Of a DNA stretch of 64,000 bases, positions 12,701 through 23,892 are shown piece after piece. The position numbers and the translations under genes were made by a program. This stretch comes from Amoebophrya sp. A120 (lineage: Eukaryota; Sar; Dinophyceae; Syndiniales; Amoebophryaceae). Below the pieces are notes generated by a model, which was given only the letters and a program-made list of their open reading frames with translations, did no database searches and was not told the DNA's origin. The stretch covers positions 11,163,141 to 11,227,140 of the forward strand of contig CAJINV010000002.1 of assembly GCA_905178155.1 (NCBI GenBank), in the 5' to 3' direction. Numbering within the stretch: the stretch's first letter is position 1; each line of letters begins with the position of its first letter.

Positions 12701-14753
12701 CACCAAAGCGCTCAAAGGATTTGGAGTTCTTTAGACGAAAAAGGAAAAGAAAAAACGTGTACGCAAAGGAGCGACTGGCTTCATCTCTCTGTCTCTTTCA
12801 AGAAAACTCTGCAGCAGGCAGTGCGTATTTCTTCTGTTTTGAAAAAATCTTGCTTGCACCTCGCATATGCAACTCAAGGACCTGAAAGAGGAAACATCGC
12901 AGAAAGAAGCAAGGTAGATGTGGTTACTCGGCAGCGACACCTCATGTGTGGCTGTTGCTTGTGATTCTCTTTTTCCGATGGAATCATGCTGCTGTATATG
13001 TATTGACAAGAGGATGATCATAGTGATTTTCAGGGAACCAGCATGACGCAGCGACAATTGGTAGTGTGCAACTTCTTTGATAAGTAAATTATTTGTCTTC
13101 TTGAAGTCAATCTTCCCTCTTAGGTTCCGCCGCACAATTGAGCGACTCCAGCGACAAAACGACGAACTTCTGAAGAAGAATTCCGAGCTTCAGGATGACT
13201 TGAGCTGGATGAATCGGCAAGCGGAAAAATACGCCGCCAACGCTGGTGGTGGAGGCAGCTCTCCTCCCGAGCGAACTGTACAGTTTGACTTGATCATCGT
13301 AATTGAGATCTTTTCAAGATGAAAATAAACACAATTCGATTTTCGTGATACAGATATCCCAAAGCAAAGAAAGCAAAAAAGGCCTCGACAATCTATGTTC
13401 CAATCATTCAAAGGTCACGCCTGCGTCCGCTGGAGCGCCAGCAGCCGCGTCCGCGGCCACTGTAGCGCAAAACAGCCCAGCCTTGAGTTCTACCGCTGGT
13501 CACATGCCTGTTTCGCTGGACCACCAGTCTCACCACGGAGGGACCCCGCAACTCGTGCCAAGCAGCGCGAACAGTACCCCAATGCATCACCAGCCGGCGC
13601 TCACTGCGTCGGCGCAGCACCAGCAGCACAGAACGCTGTCCGCCAACGCGCTGACCCGCCCGGCGCCGCTGCTGGGCTCCAGCGGTATTTTCCAGCCCGG
13701 GATGCGAACCAGCGGCACGAGCGGGCTGGTGCAGCACCAACCAAGCGCAGGACCCGCGAGTGGTGCGGTGGGCAGTCTCGGCCTCAGTGTTGGCTTAAAC
13801 TCCTCCTCTACCGCCGCGCTTTTGAATCCCAGTGCCGGGGTCATGCAGATTGGTGGACCAGCATCTACAAAAGTGGGCGCGACCATGACAAGTTCCTCGG
13901 CGGCCACGTCGGGCTCTTTTCACATGCTGAACACCCGCGCAAATCATGCAGTAGCGACGGCTTCTTCAAACTTCGCTCCGCTTCCGTCAAACGGGACGAC
14001 GCCTTCTGCATCGAAGACACTGAGCGCGGGCCTGAAGCCAACGGCGGCGGGAGCAAATGCCGGGGAGATGGGCATAAGTCAGGACCTAGCTACAGAAATC
14101 CTGAAATCGCTACCGGTAATCGACGATAACGTGAAAGATCCCCACGAAATACCCACCGAAAAGATATCTCCAGACGGCCGCGTTGAGCGTATGTTCCGAG
14201 ACGGGCGGCGGGAAATTCAGTATTGTTAGTTTCTGATGAAAATGAAATTTGAAATTATTTTTGGGATTCAGATAGGCATAGGAGAAGGAGGACCACAAAA
14301 TTTACATCTTCTGCTTTGGTTTACGCTGATGTCAGTTGTTTTTTTTTGTGAATCATGTTCATGTTCATGATCATGTCCCGCCTGCGCACGAGCACGACAC
14401 CGCTGTGAGGGCCATCCATTTGAAGAAATATACACAGGTTCACGAACGGGCTGAAGAAGGTTTTGTGGCCCGACGCGCGGTGCACTGTTCTATTCACGAA
14501 CGGGGACACGAAGCATTGTCTCGCAGACGGTACCGTGATTTACCGGTACTCCGAGACCGCCGCAACGCAAACCACCTTTTCCACCGGCATCGAAGTCTTT
14601 CAATTCGCCTCCGGGCAAATCGAGAGGCACTTTCCCACCGGGGAGAAAGAAATCAAGTTCGCAAACGGCACGACGAAAAAAATATACGCCGACCTGCGCG
14701 AAGAAATCCGCTTCCCCGACGGAGTGGTGAAACACGTTGCGCCGAAGAAGTAG
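9723..14753 (+). CDS. SAS-4/CPAP (CENPJ)-like centriole assembly protein
   Basis: The last two exons encode a TCP10/G-box domain, the hallmark of SAS-4/CPAP. Its short beta-strand repeats include GRVERMFRDGRREIQ, NGDTKHCLADGTVIYRY, SGQIERHFPTGEKEIKF and REEIRFPDGVVKHV. In this family the domain binds STIL/Ana2 and helps build centrioles and basal bodies. The N-terminus is acidic and Ala/Gly/Ser-rich and opens with MDLLDDLYGR. The middle is coiled coil (FKRENEQCKKLRMDRE, EIDEEREKMRKERNRI, ERLQRQNDELLKKNSEL). Exons that could be joined: 9723-10644, 10770-about 10997, about 11190-11659, 11800-about 11913, about 12172-12306, 12483-about 12526, about 12590-12672, about 12868-12913, 13124-13277, 13354-about 14224, 14439-14753. 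Several joins are GT-AG. Those near 11915, 12672 and 14225 do not fit GT-AG in frame. Estimated length is about 1,100 aa. A flagellated dispersal stage would need this protein. Confidence 0.85.
10235..10250 (+). repeat. Two-unit telomere-like CCCTAAA run inside the SAS-4/CPAP coding exon
   Basis: The sequence CCTAAACCCTAAACCC matches the TTTAGGG-type telomere repeat on the opposite strand. It encodes part of a low-complexity stretch (NLNPKPN). With only two units it may be chance. Confidence 0.3.
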
Positions 14754-17352
14754 TAGAATGGGAGCCTTTGCCTTTCTTCTCTGGCTGGTGCAGGCAAGTC
14801 CTCATTTTCTTCGACATCTGTTGCAGGTCAGCAGTTGTTTCCGGTGCCGCACAACCGCGACGGCGAATTGTGGTCTGCACAACTTCGACACTATTCCGAT
14901 TGCTCCTGCTACAGATGCTGATATAGCTACTCTGCGCAGTCGGAAGTATTTTGCTCACCCTTAGAAAATCAATACTCCACTCGAATCCCATCTGCGATTT
15001 ACTTCAGGGTTTTTGTGCGGGTGAATTTGAATTTAATTTTGTGTGCATGTGCTATAATCTACATCTATTTTTGGCACAACGGAACGTGGACATGATTCCG
15101 TCGCTCTTTTTTGTAAAAAGGGAAGTTCATGTACATGTTGCTGATCATGCAGACTAGATGTAGACGATGAAATTGATCATGAACTTTGGCGTTGCGCCTT
15201 GGTGCAGTCGCCCTCGCAGCCCAGTGTTTCAATACTCCCGCTCCCCGTGTTTCAACACAGTGGGTCAAAGTACCCCGGGATGAAAGGTCCATGCAAGGGA
15301 GGTTTTGGTATAAGCATGGAATTGGAAACCAGAATTTCATGATGTACCAGAAAACGTAAACGACTGATTTAAATATGCGTTCGAAAGCGATTTGTGGATT
15401 TATTTTTGCAATGTAAAGCTTGAAATAGCATTACAGCATGTGATGAAAAAGGACAGAAATTTATTATCTATGCTTCGATTACGATGCATTGTGCATCAGC
15501 ATCTGCTTTGATACGCTGCGCTTCAGTGCCGCATTGTGGAAAAGCGCGGTATTACACGGTGACGCCATCCTTCTGTTTTCGGCATGTATCCAGATGCAGG
15601 CGCTCCCTCCACTCCTACCGCTACCCATGCTAGTATTTCGTACTAACCACAAAGAAATGAACGTGACGTGGCTTCTGCAGGACCCTACTATCTATGTCTA
15701 TCACAGTATGGAGAGTGATCTTTCGAGCGCGAGAGCCGATACTGATAGATAGATACTTCAATAACGTGTGAGATGTTGTATGTGGTGCAGAGAAATCTAG
15801 TATGTGGTGAAGTACTTTTTGACCTTTTTCTTGAACCGGCCTGCCAGAATTAAAGATTTGCTTCGTAGTTTTCCATTTGCTCCTTCCTGTGATGGTACTT
15901 TGTTTCCCGGGTAAAGCATGGCTTTACAAAGTAGTTGTGAGAGAATTACGAAGTGGGCTCCTTGTTCGTCGCAGCCAGAAGCAAGTCGAAGACCACGGAA
16001 GTGGGCTCCAGGTCCTCCATCTCAATTATGAGGTGATTGTCATTCGTTGCAGCTACACGAACACGACCACTGGAACCGCCAATAAATAAATGTATGCCCG
16101 GGCAGTAGCAGGCTAGCGAGCCTGTGAGTCTAGGCTGAGGCTGGACGGGCGATATTTTATACATGTCCGAGCCTCGCCCTTTTCCGGTAGCCAGGACAAG
16201 ATGTTTGTGAGGGTGAACCTCTTCCCGGTCTGGGTTGAAGTTTATTTCCTTTCTCTCTTATCCTCAGGGAGTAACGCCCCTGCCGATGGTAGTAAGTCTG
16301 GTCCATCCGCCTCAGGAAAGTGTCTTTTATCCGCTTGTCGGAAAGTCTGGTCCATCCGCCTCAGGAAAGTTTTTTCATCCGCTTGTCGGAAAGTCTGGTC
16401 CATCCGCCTCAGGAAAGTGTTTTTATCCGCTTGTCGGAAAGTCTGGTCTCATCCGCTTGGCGGAAAGTTTGGCGATCCGATTGGCGGAAAGTTTGGTCTC
16501 ATCCGCTTGTCGGAAAGTTTGGTCTCATCCGCTTTGCGGAGAGTTTGGTTATCCGCTTGTCGGAAAGTCTGGTCAAATCCGCTTTGCGGGAAGTTTGGTT
16601 TATCCGCTTGGCGGAAAGTTTGGTCGCATCCGCATGTCGGAAAGTCTGGTCTCATTCCGCTTGGCGGAAAGTTTGATCTCATCCGCTCGGCGGAAAGTTT
16701 AGCCCAATCCGCTTTGCGGACAGTTTTGGGCATCTCTGGTTTATCCGTTGTGCGGACAATGTTGGCAGCCCTGATTGTATTCTCGTTGACGTTGGCGATA
16801 GCAGCGAGAGTACGGAATCATGCGGTCTCGCCTTGCTTTGGGAAGGAGGGTCGTTTGGCACTGGCGGTTCGAACCCGTTACCCTTGCGAACTTTTTCCGT
16901 CCCAAGCCAAGGCCCTTGGCTTTCTTTGGTGGTTTGTCCTTCGATCCTCTGATCCCATTGCAACGCGAGGCCGCAAGGCTATCGGTTTTCGTCCGCTCGA
17001 AGCTTTCCACTTCGGGTACATGCCACTGGTCGGTCCGTCGTCATCGCTACGCCTTCGTCTATGGGGCGCACCGGTTTCCCAAATTCATCGTCTGGCCGCA
17101 GGCGTCGCGCCGGGTTCTTTGGGCTGCTTCGGCGTACCGGCCTCCGCCGGTGGGGTAGGTGCTTCCAGGGCGCCTCCTCGTGCGACGCAGTGGGAGATGC
17201 TCCCATCGAGCGATCATCCATAGGGTGATCCTTCCGCGGTGACTGAATAAAATAAGCATGGTCTGACAGCACGGTTTGTGAGCAAAACCAAAAGCAAGAG
17301 CCAAACTCGTGATCGTGATCGATACTGAGGAAAAAAAACGACAAATCTTTCC
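14754..17352. other. Intergenic region holding a minisatellite
   Basis: No convincing gene lies here. The open frames across 16201-17223 are produced by the tandem array at 16291-16765. The stretch 16780-17220 is GC-richer but not recognisable. The short arms around 15120-15190 (TCATGTACATG, GATCATGAAC) are not clearly a repeat. Confidence 0.5.
16291..16765 (+). repeat. Minisatellite of about 18 hairpin-forming units
   Basis: Units of about 22-30 bp share the core ATCCGCTTGGCGGAAAGT, followed by a short T/C-rich spacer such as TTTGGTCTC. Most units contain a small inverted repeat, TCCGC-NNN-GCGGA, able to form a 5-bp stem. About 18 units are visible. The first third alternates the core with a variant, CATCCGCCTCAGGAAAGT. 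Frames reading through it give repetitive peptide, which I take as non-coding. Confidence 0.85.
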
Positions 17353-19508
17353 ATGGGATCATCCAAGGTGACGAAGCATCCGCTTGAGGCGGCCGCCAGC
17401 CTGCAGGATTTGAAGAAGAAGAGCAAGTTGCTCAGTATCCGGTTTCAGGCCCCAGAGCTCGATCTAGATGTCGGCGTTGCGGTGCGCTTAGGAACCTCGA
17501 CGGGCAGCAGCCTGGGGAGTAGCTGTAGCTCCTCGTCGGAGAATTTTACCGCTGTCCCCTGCATGGCGGCAGATCTGATAACTAATGCCACGAATACACT
17601 ACACGAGTATTTCCCCAGTCACTCTTCTGCCCACGGGGAGGACCGAGTGACCGTGTACGCGAAAAGGCCGCACCGGAGCGAGCTGCGGGTCCGGGCGAGG
17701 GGCAGCTTTCAAGACGGGGGGAGCTCCAGCTCCACTTTTCCCGCTACGAGGTTGTACGACGAGGCAGGCGACGAAGAGGAGGAGGACGGGGCAGGCGCAG
17801 AAACCTATGCCCGGTCCGTCCGGCACTTGATTTCAAAACTTGAAGAGTCCCGGAAAGTTGCCGCTCTCAAAGACGCGTAATACAAACATTGAAGTGCATT
17901 CATTTTCCGTTGTGATGATCATTTGGCTCATCATCGTTCTTGTTGTGCGTCAGATCCTATGTAGAATCGGCTGATATGATTATAAACGCGGAAAGTCAAA
18001 CACAAAATGAAAAAGAAACACAGTTGTGCCGTATCGCGAAATATCAAATTCTAGGTATGTGGAGGTCGTGGCCGAGAAGTACACCGAGGCAGTGAAAAAG
18101 TTGACCAATTTTCGCCAAGAAGCGCTAAAAGAAATCGCAAATTTACGCAACCAGCTCGCGATGGCCCGGAAAGATGGGACGACGTACCAGCACAGAAGCG
18201 TAACCTTTCTTGACGACGCCGAGATCGAAAAGTATCGGTTTCTAGTTTTTGTCTACTTGATGTTACGTTTTTCTATTTGATTGTCGTACTGCAGAGATCG
18301 TGCTAGCCTCAGCCGCAGACCAAGTGTCACTGTGTATCGTTGCTTGTATTGAGGTTGAACTTCTGCTCCGGTTGGCGTCTGGCTCGCGTTAACAGTACCA
18401 AGTGCATAACGTACTTCTGCATCGTTCTACTCTTTTCGCTTGCCGCTTATTTGTTGCAACAAAAATCGATCAGTAAGTACGGAGTCCCGGGCTGGCAGAC
18501 CATTGTTGACCAAGCAATCGCACGCTGGGAGGGCGAGCAGTCTATGATACCGAAAAAAGGTGGTTGCACAAAAAACGCGTTTCATTTATTTTTGTTTGAA
18601 AGTAGGGCTGGTGAACCTAAGCAACCGAGGACCTCTACTACGCAGCAAGAGTTAAACTTGTAGTTTTTGTAGATCGACGGTATTAATCAATAGAAATGTA
18701 GCACAAGGGATTGTTACTGCTTGTGATTGTAGTGGTCAAGTATGAAATACCAATGCAAATGCGTACTGAACAGTACTAGAGTAAGTTGGAGTGGCAAGTC
18801 GAATTGATCGAAAGGCTACATCACCATTAATATGTCGCGCGACGTTACTAGTACTAGTTTGCACCCACCGACCGTTTTATTGCATACTGGTAAAGGAGTT
18901 TGCGTTCTCGAAGCTGTTGAAACCACAGACGGAAAACGAGAAGAAACTCCAATTGGTCACCAGCACAACAACTGGCACGGGACCCGCGCCCCCTCCCGCA
19001 AGAATTAGCAATGACAAGGACTTTCACGTGCATCGCAATCCGAATATGATTCTGGATTCCGCCACAGAAGTGCAAAAGGTGCAGGAAATGCAGCAGGGAG
19101 AGTACTTCGAGTACCACAAAATCGTGTCAAAGCCCGAGCCGGAGCCGCCGCTCCCGCTGTTTTTGCCGTCGCCCAAGCGCAACCGCGCAAACGCGATCTG
19201 CGACCTGGAATCGCTGGAAAAGCAGCGGAGGCATTCGGTGCACGCCGCGGATCTGCCGAAGCCGAGCGCTTTCGGGGACATGCGCGTCGAAGAGACGGAA
19301 GGAGACGTAGAAAAGAAGAAAACGGAAACAACGCGGACGAGCGGACTCAACCTAGTGTCGTCGACGACAACGACGTATCAGCGTTCTTTTTTTTATTTGT
19401 GACTTGTTTTCATTTTTTTGTCACTGACTCATGCTCATCACTGCTCTTCCTTTGTTTTTGAGATACGGGCGGCTGAAGAGCCTCAAGCGATCCAACAGAT
19501 TGAGTTAA
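17353..19508 (+). CDS. Hypothetical protein with helical segments, about 460 aa, six exons
   Basis: The start is ATG 17353 (MGSSKVTKHPLEAA). Exon 1 ends at 17876, and a GT-AG intron 17877-18054 joins in frame to a helical exon (VEVVAEKYTEAVKKLTNFRQ) ending at 18237. A second GT-AG intron, 18238-18473, leads to KYGVPGWQTIVDQAIARWEG. A short exon near 18785-18830 reads KLEWQVELIERLH. A long exon from about 18891 reads FAFSKLLKPQTENEKKL and then a Pro-rich and charged region to about 19376. The last exon, about 19467-19508, reads YGRLKSLKRSNRLS and stops at 19506-19508. The joins at the third, fourth and fifth introns are approximate. No family was recognised. The helical pieces suggest a structural or scaffolding role, which is inference only. 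Confidence 0.65.
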
Positions 19509-19967
19509 TGAATGAAGAAGCCTGAGCGAGATATGTTAATGTTTGATGAACCTAATTTGAAAACTGAATTACTTGAAACATCAGGCAGCCATCCACGCGC
19601 GCGACGAGTGGGGCGCGCACTCCTGTCAGGCACACCACGTTTCTTATGGCGAGAAAAATTATACAATTTAGCATTGCTTTTTCTCCATCGCGAGCCGCCA
19701 CTCTTGCTTCGATATGCATTTGGATTTGCAACACCCTCGTCTTGTCAGATCCTTGTCTCCAGCTGGTCATTTATTTCACTGCAAGTAGTTCTTGTAAATT
19801 AAAATTTGAGACGAGTGGCATCAAAAACCGTAGCAGAGATCGCATGCTGAAAATTACGGTGATACTGTTTACCGGTGGGAGCCCGCCGCGGTCGCCAGCT
19901 TCAAGTGTCGCCTCTGTCCCGCTGTTCGAACGGATGGTAAAGAAAATGATCGTAGCTATAGTGAGGT
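19509..19967. other. 3' flank before the long TIR element; no gene seen
   Basis: The short frames here show no coding character. The region joins the 3' end of the previous gene to the 5-bp duplication GAGGT that borders the 1.36-kb element. Confidence 0.45.
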
Positions 19968-20497
19968 TATCCAGTGCAAAAGTATCGTACTCGTATAAAT
20001 CCTCCCCGATTTTGATCCATGATAAAACTTAGAAGCTGGTGGGAAGTTGTTGAGAAGTAGGTGGATAAGTGGGTGAGAAGTCCGCGGCGAAGTTGGTTTG
20101 GAAGCCGGTGAGAGGTGGCCGGGTGTGTTGGCGTCGCCATCGCCTCGGCCGAGTGGCGTGGCACGTCACTCCACCGCCGCGAGTTCTACCGCCTTCGCTG
20201 CCTGCAGCTGCAGCTGCAAGGGCTGGAAGGAGAGTTTGCGCTGCAGATAAATAGACAGACGCCCAGTGTCATTGTTTCCATTCATCTGCGGCGCAGTTCG
20301 ACCAGTTGGCATCACGGCACCATGCGCGAAGACTTAGAGAAGATGTATCAAAAGGCGCATCTGTGATGGCTGCACGCAAAGACGCAAGCACCACAGACGA
20401 AATAAAGCTGCGCGCGACGTTGTGGAGCCGGGGCTGGACGCCGCAGGAGCTAACTAATCCATTAATGAGCTAGCTAATTGCTTAGTTAACTCATTAA

Positions 20498-20762
20498 CCT
20501 CGCCAGCGCCCTTGCTTTTCTTTCGGATAAAAACGCAGCTTCGCGTGACACCTACACAAAGTAAAGCCTTTTTTTCTCCGCAGCTTTTCAACAAGTTTTC
20601 CTCAAGTTCTCAACAACTTCTCAACAACTTCTCGGACAAGATATAAATCAAATTCTTTAACTTCGCAGACGCCCTTGCTTTTCTTGTGGTAAAAAACGCA
20701 AGTTTGCGTGTATCCTACACAGTTTGCGGCGTTTTTTGCTCTGCAGCTTCTCAACAACTTCT
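20498..20762 (+). repeat. Tandemly duplicated module of about 100 bp inside the long element
   Basis: Copies at about 20498-20600 and 20660-20762 share GCGCCCTTGCTTTTCTT-like, AAAAACGCA, CCTACACA and GCAGCTTnTCAACAA words in the same order. They differ by point changes and small gaps. Each copy is followed by TCAACAACTTCTCAACAACT-like repeats. Confidence 0.75.
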
Positions 20763-20850
20763 CAACAACTTCTCGACCAACATATCTAAGATATTTGGCG
20801 AGAAGTTGCTGAGAAGTTGTCGTGAAATTCATTTCCTAGAGAATGCTCTG

Positions 20851-20942
20851 CTTTTCCCAAAAGACCATTCTTTAAGAGTTGTCTTTTGGGAAAAGCTAGA
20901 GAAGGCTTTGGGCTTCTAAGAGTCTTAGAAGCCCAAAGCCTT
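20851..20942. repeat. Two adjacent hairpins inside the long element
   Basis: The first stem is CTTTTCCCAAAAGAC (20851-20865) with its reverse complement at 20881-20895. The second is a perfect 20-bp palindrome, arms 20902-20921 and 20923-20942, with a single central G. The arms carry the word TTTGGGCTTCTAAGA. They could form cruciforms, or stem-loops if transcribed. Confidence 0.9.
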
Positions 20943-21528
20943 TCTGCAAAAGCAGGCTTTGGAGCTCCCACAGCGCTCACATTTGCGCGGAGGCGCGACC
21001 AAAGTAAGTATGCACAGCCAAACTGATTCGCGACTGCGCACGCGGCCACGAATCGAGATCCGGCAAACTCGTGAGACACCAGCCAAAGGCTGGTAGAGAA
21101 TTTGGCGCGCCTAAAGTAAGCTCAAATCCGTGCCAACTCCCCGAACAAACCCACCCGCCGACTCCCGCCAACTTCTCAACAGCTGGGAAGTTGGTGAAAA
21201 GATTGGGGAGAAGATGGTGAGAAGTTGGCGGGAAGTTGGTTGGAAGTACGTGAGAAGTTGCCGAGATGTTTTATGCATAACAGAGCGAGATTTATACGAG
21301 TGCGATACTTTTGCACAGGATAGAGGTTCTCGTTCTCTCTTCGACCTCTCAAAAATAAAAGTCAAACAAGTTCTGTTGAACAATTTCAATCTCTTCTTCA
21401 CTGCTTGGCCATCTTGCTGTAGCAGCTCTGCATGATCGTCACTCGTAATCATACTGGTTGTACGTACAAGGATTCGCCTTCTAGCAGTTTGATTTATCAT
21501 TATTTGGTTCCTGGACGTGGTCGCGCTG

Positions 21529-22362
21529 ATGTCATGTGCGAGCCTCTCCTACACACAGTCGAGTCCACCAGCCTTATGCGAGGAACTGGAGGTCAAGGGT
21601 CTTACTCATACTGCAACACCAATATCACAGTCAACCACTGGGAGCTTCGAAGACGGGCTTTCCTCGTCCTCCGATGCGCGGTTTTCGAACCAGCCAGGAT
21701 CCTGCACCAGTACGGTATCGACGTGGTCTTTCTCGACTAATGAAACCAGAGCCTCGCCGGTAGAGCAGCACTTGATCACATTTGATACCGGGAAAGCGCT
21801 CGGAAACGCAGCGATAAATCGCGGACGTACCAAACAGAAATTGCAGAACCTGCAGGTGGCCGCTTCTAGGACCTGGAAAACTAGAGAGCCACGCTTCGCG
21901 GATGCTAGTATAAATGTTGCTTTGATACTAGAAATACTAAATACAGACTCAAACGGGCTCGCTGGCCGCCGTATCGATCTTCAGCTGTACTCTTTTGCGA
22001 CTCAGCATGACTGCCTACGGTCACTCGCACGCGACCCCCGGCGCACTTCGTTCGTTAACATTTCTCGAAATTCAAATCGATACGAGAGCCGTTCTGTCAG
22101 CAGTATCATCACACTCGAACAAGCCCAAGCGGCCCCCATCCCCAATGATCATGGTTCGTTCTCGCCCAACTACAGACCGACTGGCACAGGAATTTCAGAA
22201 GAACGTGTCCCAATTCGAGAACGAGCCGCCGTTGCCGGTAAGGAAGAAAAAACAGAAGCCGGAGGGGACCGCCTTTTACCCAGCGGTATTGGGCCACCTG
22301 AAGCCAACCGGAAGGAGAAAATCCCTCCCCCTGCGAAGCCTGAACAAATAACGAGACGATAG
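21529..22362 (+). CDS. Weakly supported hypothetical protein, 277 aa
   Basis: This frame is open for more than 830 bp from ATG 21529 (MSCASLSYTQ) to a stop at 22362, longer than expected by chance. Composition is Ser/Arg/Glu-rich with a Pro- and Lys-rich end (KEKIPPPAKPEQITRR). A second frame over the last third (ATG 22007; RPTTDRLAQEFQKNVSQFEN, then PVRKKKQKPEG) also looks protein-like, so the true frame or exon structure is uncertain. No family was recognised. It starts only about 200 bp after the 1.36-kb element. Confidence 0.35.
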   Translation: MSCASLSYTQSSPPALCEELEVKGLTHTATPISQSTTGSFEDGLSSSSDARFSNQPGSCTSTVSTWSFSTNETRASPVEQHLITFDTGKALGNAAINRGRTKQKLQNLQVAASRTWKTREPRFADASINVALILEILNTDSNGLAGRRIDLQLYSFATQHDCLRSLARDPRRTSFVNISRNSNRYESRSVSSIITLEQAQAAPIPNDHGSFSPNYRPTGTGISEERVPIRERAAVAGKEEKTEAGGDRLLPSGIGPPEANRKEKIPPPAKPEQITRR

Positions 22363-23892
22363 CGACGGAAAAGGAAATACTTGGTAAAATACAAACCGTT
22401 GGATAATATCAGCATTTCCATTTCGATTTCTTTCGCAACTAGCCTCAGGCATAATCACACCTGGTGGAGGCAACCCGTAAGTATCAATCAGACGCTCTGC
22501 ATATGCATATCATTGCGGTGCAAGTTCTTCTTTCCTGCTTGAAAGCGAAAGGTGATGCGGTACTAGCTCGTCTGAATGTATGATTATTTCTCGGTCAAGA
22601 ATTTGTTCTCCTTCTCATTGAGTCTTCTAAAGCCAATACGAGCGTGTTGTCACCGAACTCGGAAAACGATCGCGTACAGACAACAATTTCTTTGCCGAGG
22701 GCACTGCAAAAAGTTTCGAGTAAATAGTGAATTTGCCGCCCCGGATGAAAGACATCTGAGCAACTTTGTAGAAGCCGTGTACTATGTCTCCGCTTCAACT
22801 TCGGTGAAGCGTTGGCGTCTACATCGCATTCTACGCCGATTTAAAAACCTTTGAAATGTAACACGCTCCCTCTTGTACGTATAGTCGAAAAACGAATGTA
22901 TAATTATGCTTCATTACCTACTGCTACTTGAAGAACTTGCCATCTTTTACTCCTAGCCTCTGTCTCTCGTTTTCGCCATCAACCATATCATCAACATCGC
23001 AGCAATTCTAGTTCATTTGTTGGCTCTTGCACCCCCACTGCTACAAAATATGGGTGGTGAGCAGAGCAGTGCTATGCAAAAGCAAATGCATCGTAGCATC
23101 ACAAAAAATACCAAATTTTGCCTTCGCCATTGCCACAAAGAAAAGCAAGAAAAACATTCGCGACGTAAACGCTGATTGAGAACGATACGAGGACATCATT
23201 TTCTTGTGAACGATTGAGCCCGAAGATACTGATAGCTCGCCGATGAAGTTTCCAAAACGATAAAGTTAGAGACGCAAAAGGAAAAGCCGACGCGGAAAAA
23301 AAAAGCAGGAAAGCCAGATTCTCGCCAGCCACAGTTTGCGTCTAGGCGCTCTTGGTTGTCAGATGAGGTCGGGGGCGGTTCCTAAAGTAGTGTTACTTTA
23401 CAACAGCCACATCACATTCATAGGCTCCATGCGGGCTTGCTCAGGCGGTGCAGCCATTACACCCACTTTTTGTTTTTAGACTCGCCCTCGCATCGGCATT
23501 AGTCGCGTCCTGCCTTAGCCTTGTGCATACTGCTTCACTTTGATTCGGATTTTGTCAGTCCCCCGCGGCGTTTGTAGTGCACTGACTCGCTGACTCGTCG
23601 CTCATCGTGATTTGATATTATCCAGCTCCAGGTAACTCTCTGCTACTCGCTATTCCTATTCCTCATCGCCATCGTCGTCGCAAAGAATCGCATCGCAGTA
23701 TCATCGATGGCCTTGTGCTCTTCCATTCGAATTCGTGCTATGAAAGGTCCTCACCTCTTTCCGATTGTAAGTGTCGCACAGAAGTTACATTTTTTGGTTT
23801 TTGTGGAAGAGGTAGGAGGTCGGTCCTGTCGGTATGGATTTATTGCATTTGTTGTGTTGTGTTTGTGAACATCAAGAGGAAGAGCCGAAAGG
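22363..23892. other. No gene recognised, about 1.5 kb
   Basis: Only short frames occur. The last 200 bp before 23893 are presumably the upstream region of the coiled-coil gene. No repeats or RNA genes were identified. Confidence 0.5.

Larger units (their letters stand above)
19968..21322. mobile_element. 1.36-kb TIR element with GAGGT target-site duplication
   Basis: The left end begins TATCCAGTGCAAAAGTATCG. The reverse complement of the right end begins TATCCTGTGCAAAAGTATCG, and similarity continues through ACTCGTATAAATC, about 34 bp with two or three mismatches. Both sides are flanked by GAGGT (19963-19967 and 21323-21327). Next to each TIR are clusters of GAAGTTG/GAGAAGT words, direct on the left and right ends. 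Inside are a duplicated module of about 100 bp and two hairpins. The longest internal frames are under 90 aa and not transposase-like, so it is probably non-autonomous. The TIR is shared with the intron at 41157-41312. It lies about 460 bp beyond the stop of the preceding gene, apparently not inside a coding region. Confidence 0.85.

Noticed and set aside
16860-16900. GGTTCGAACC, resembling a tRNA T-arm
   Set aside because: The surrounding bases do not form a T-stem, acceptor stem or anticodon arm on either strand.
16201-17223. 340-codon + frame and overlapping frames
   Set aside because: The first half is translated minisatellite in several frames at once; the second half has no family resemblance or exon neighbours.
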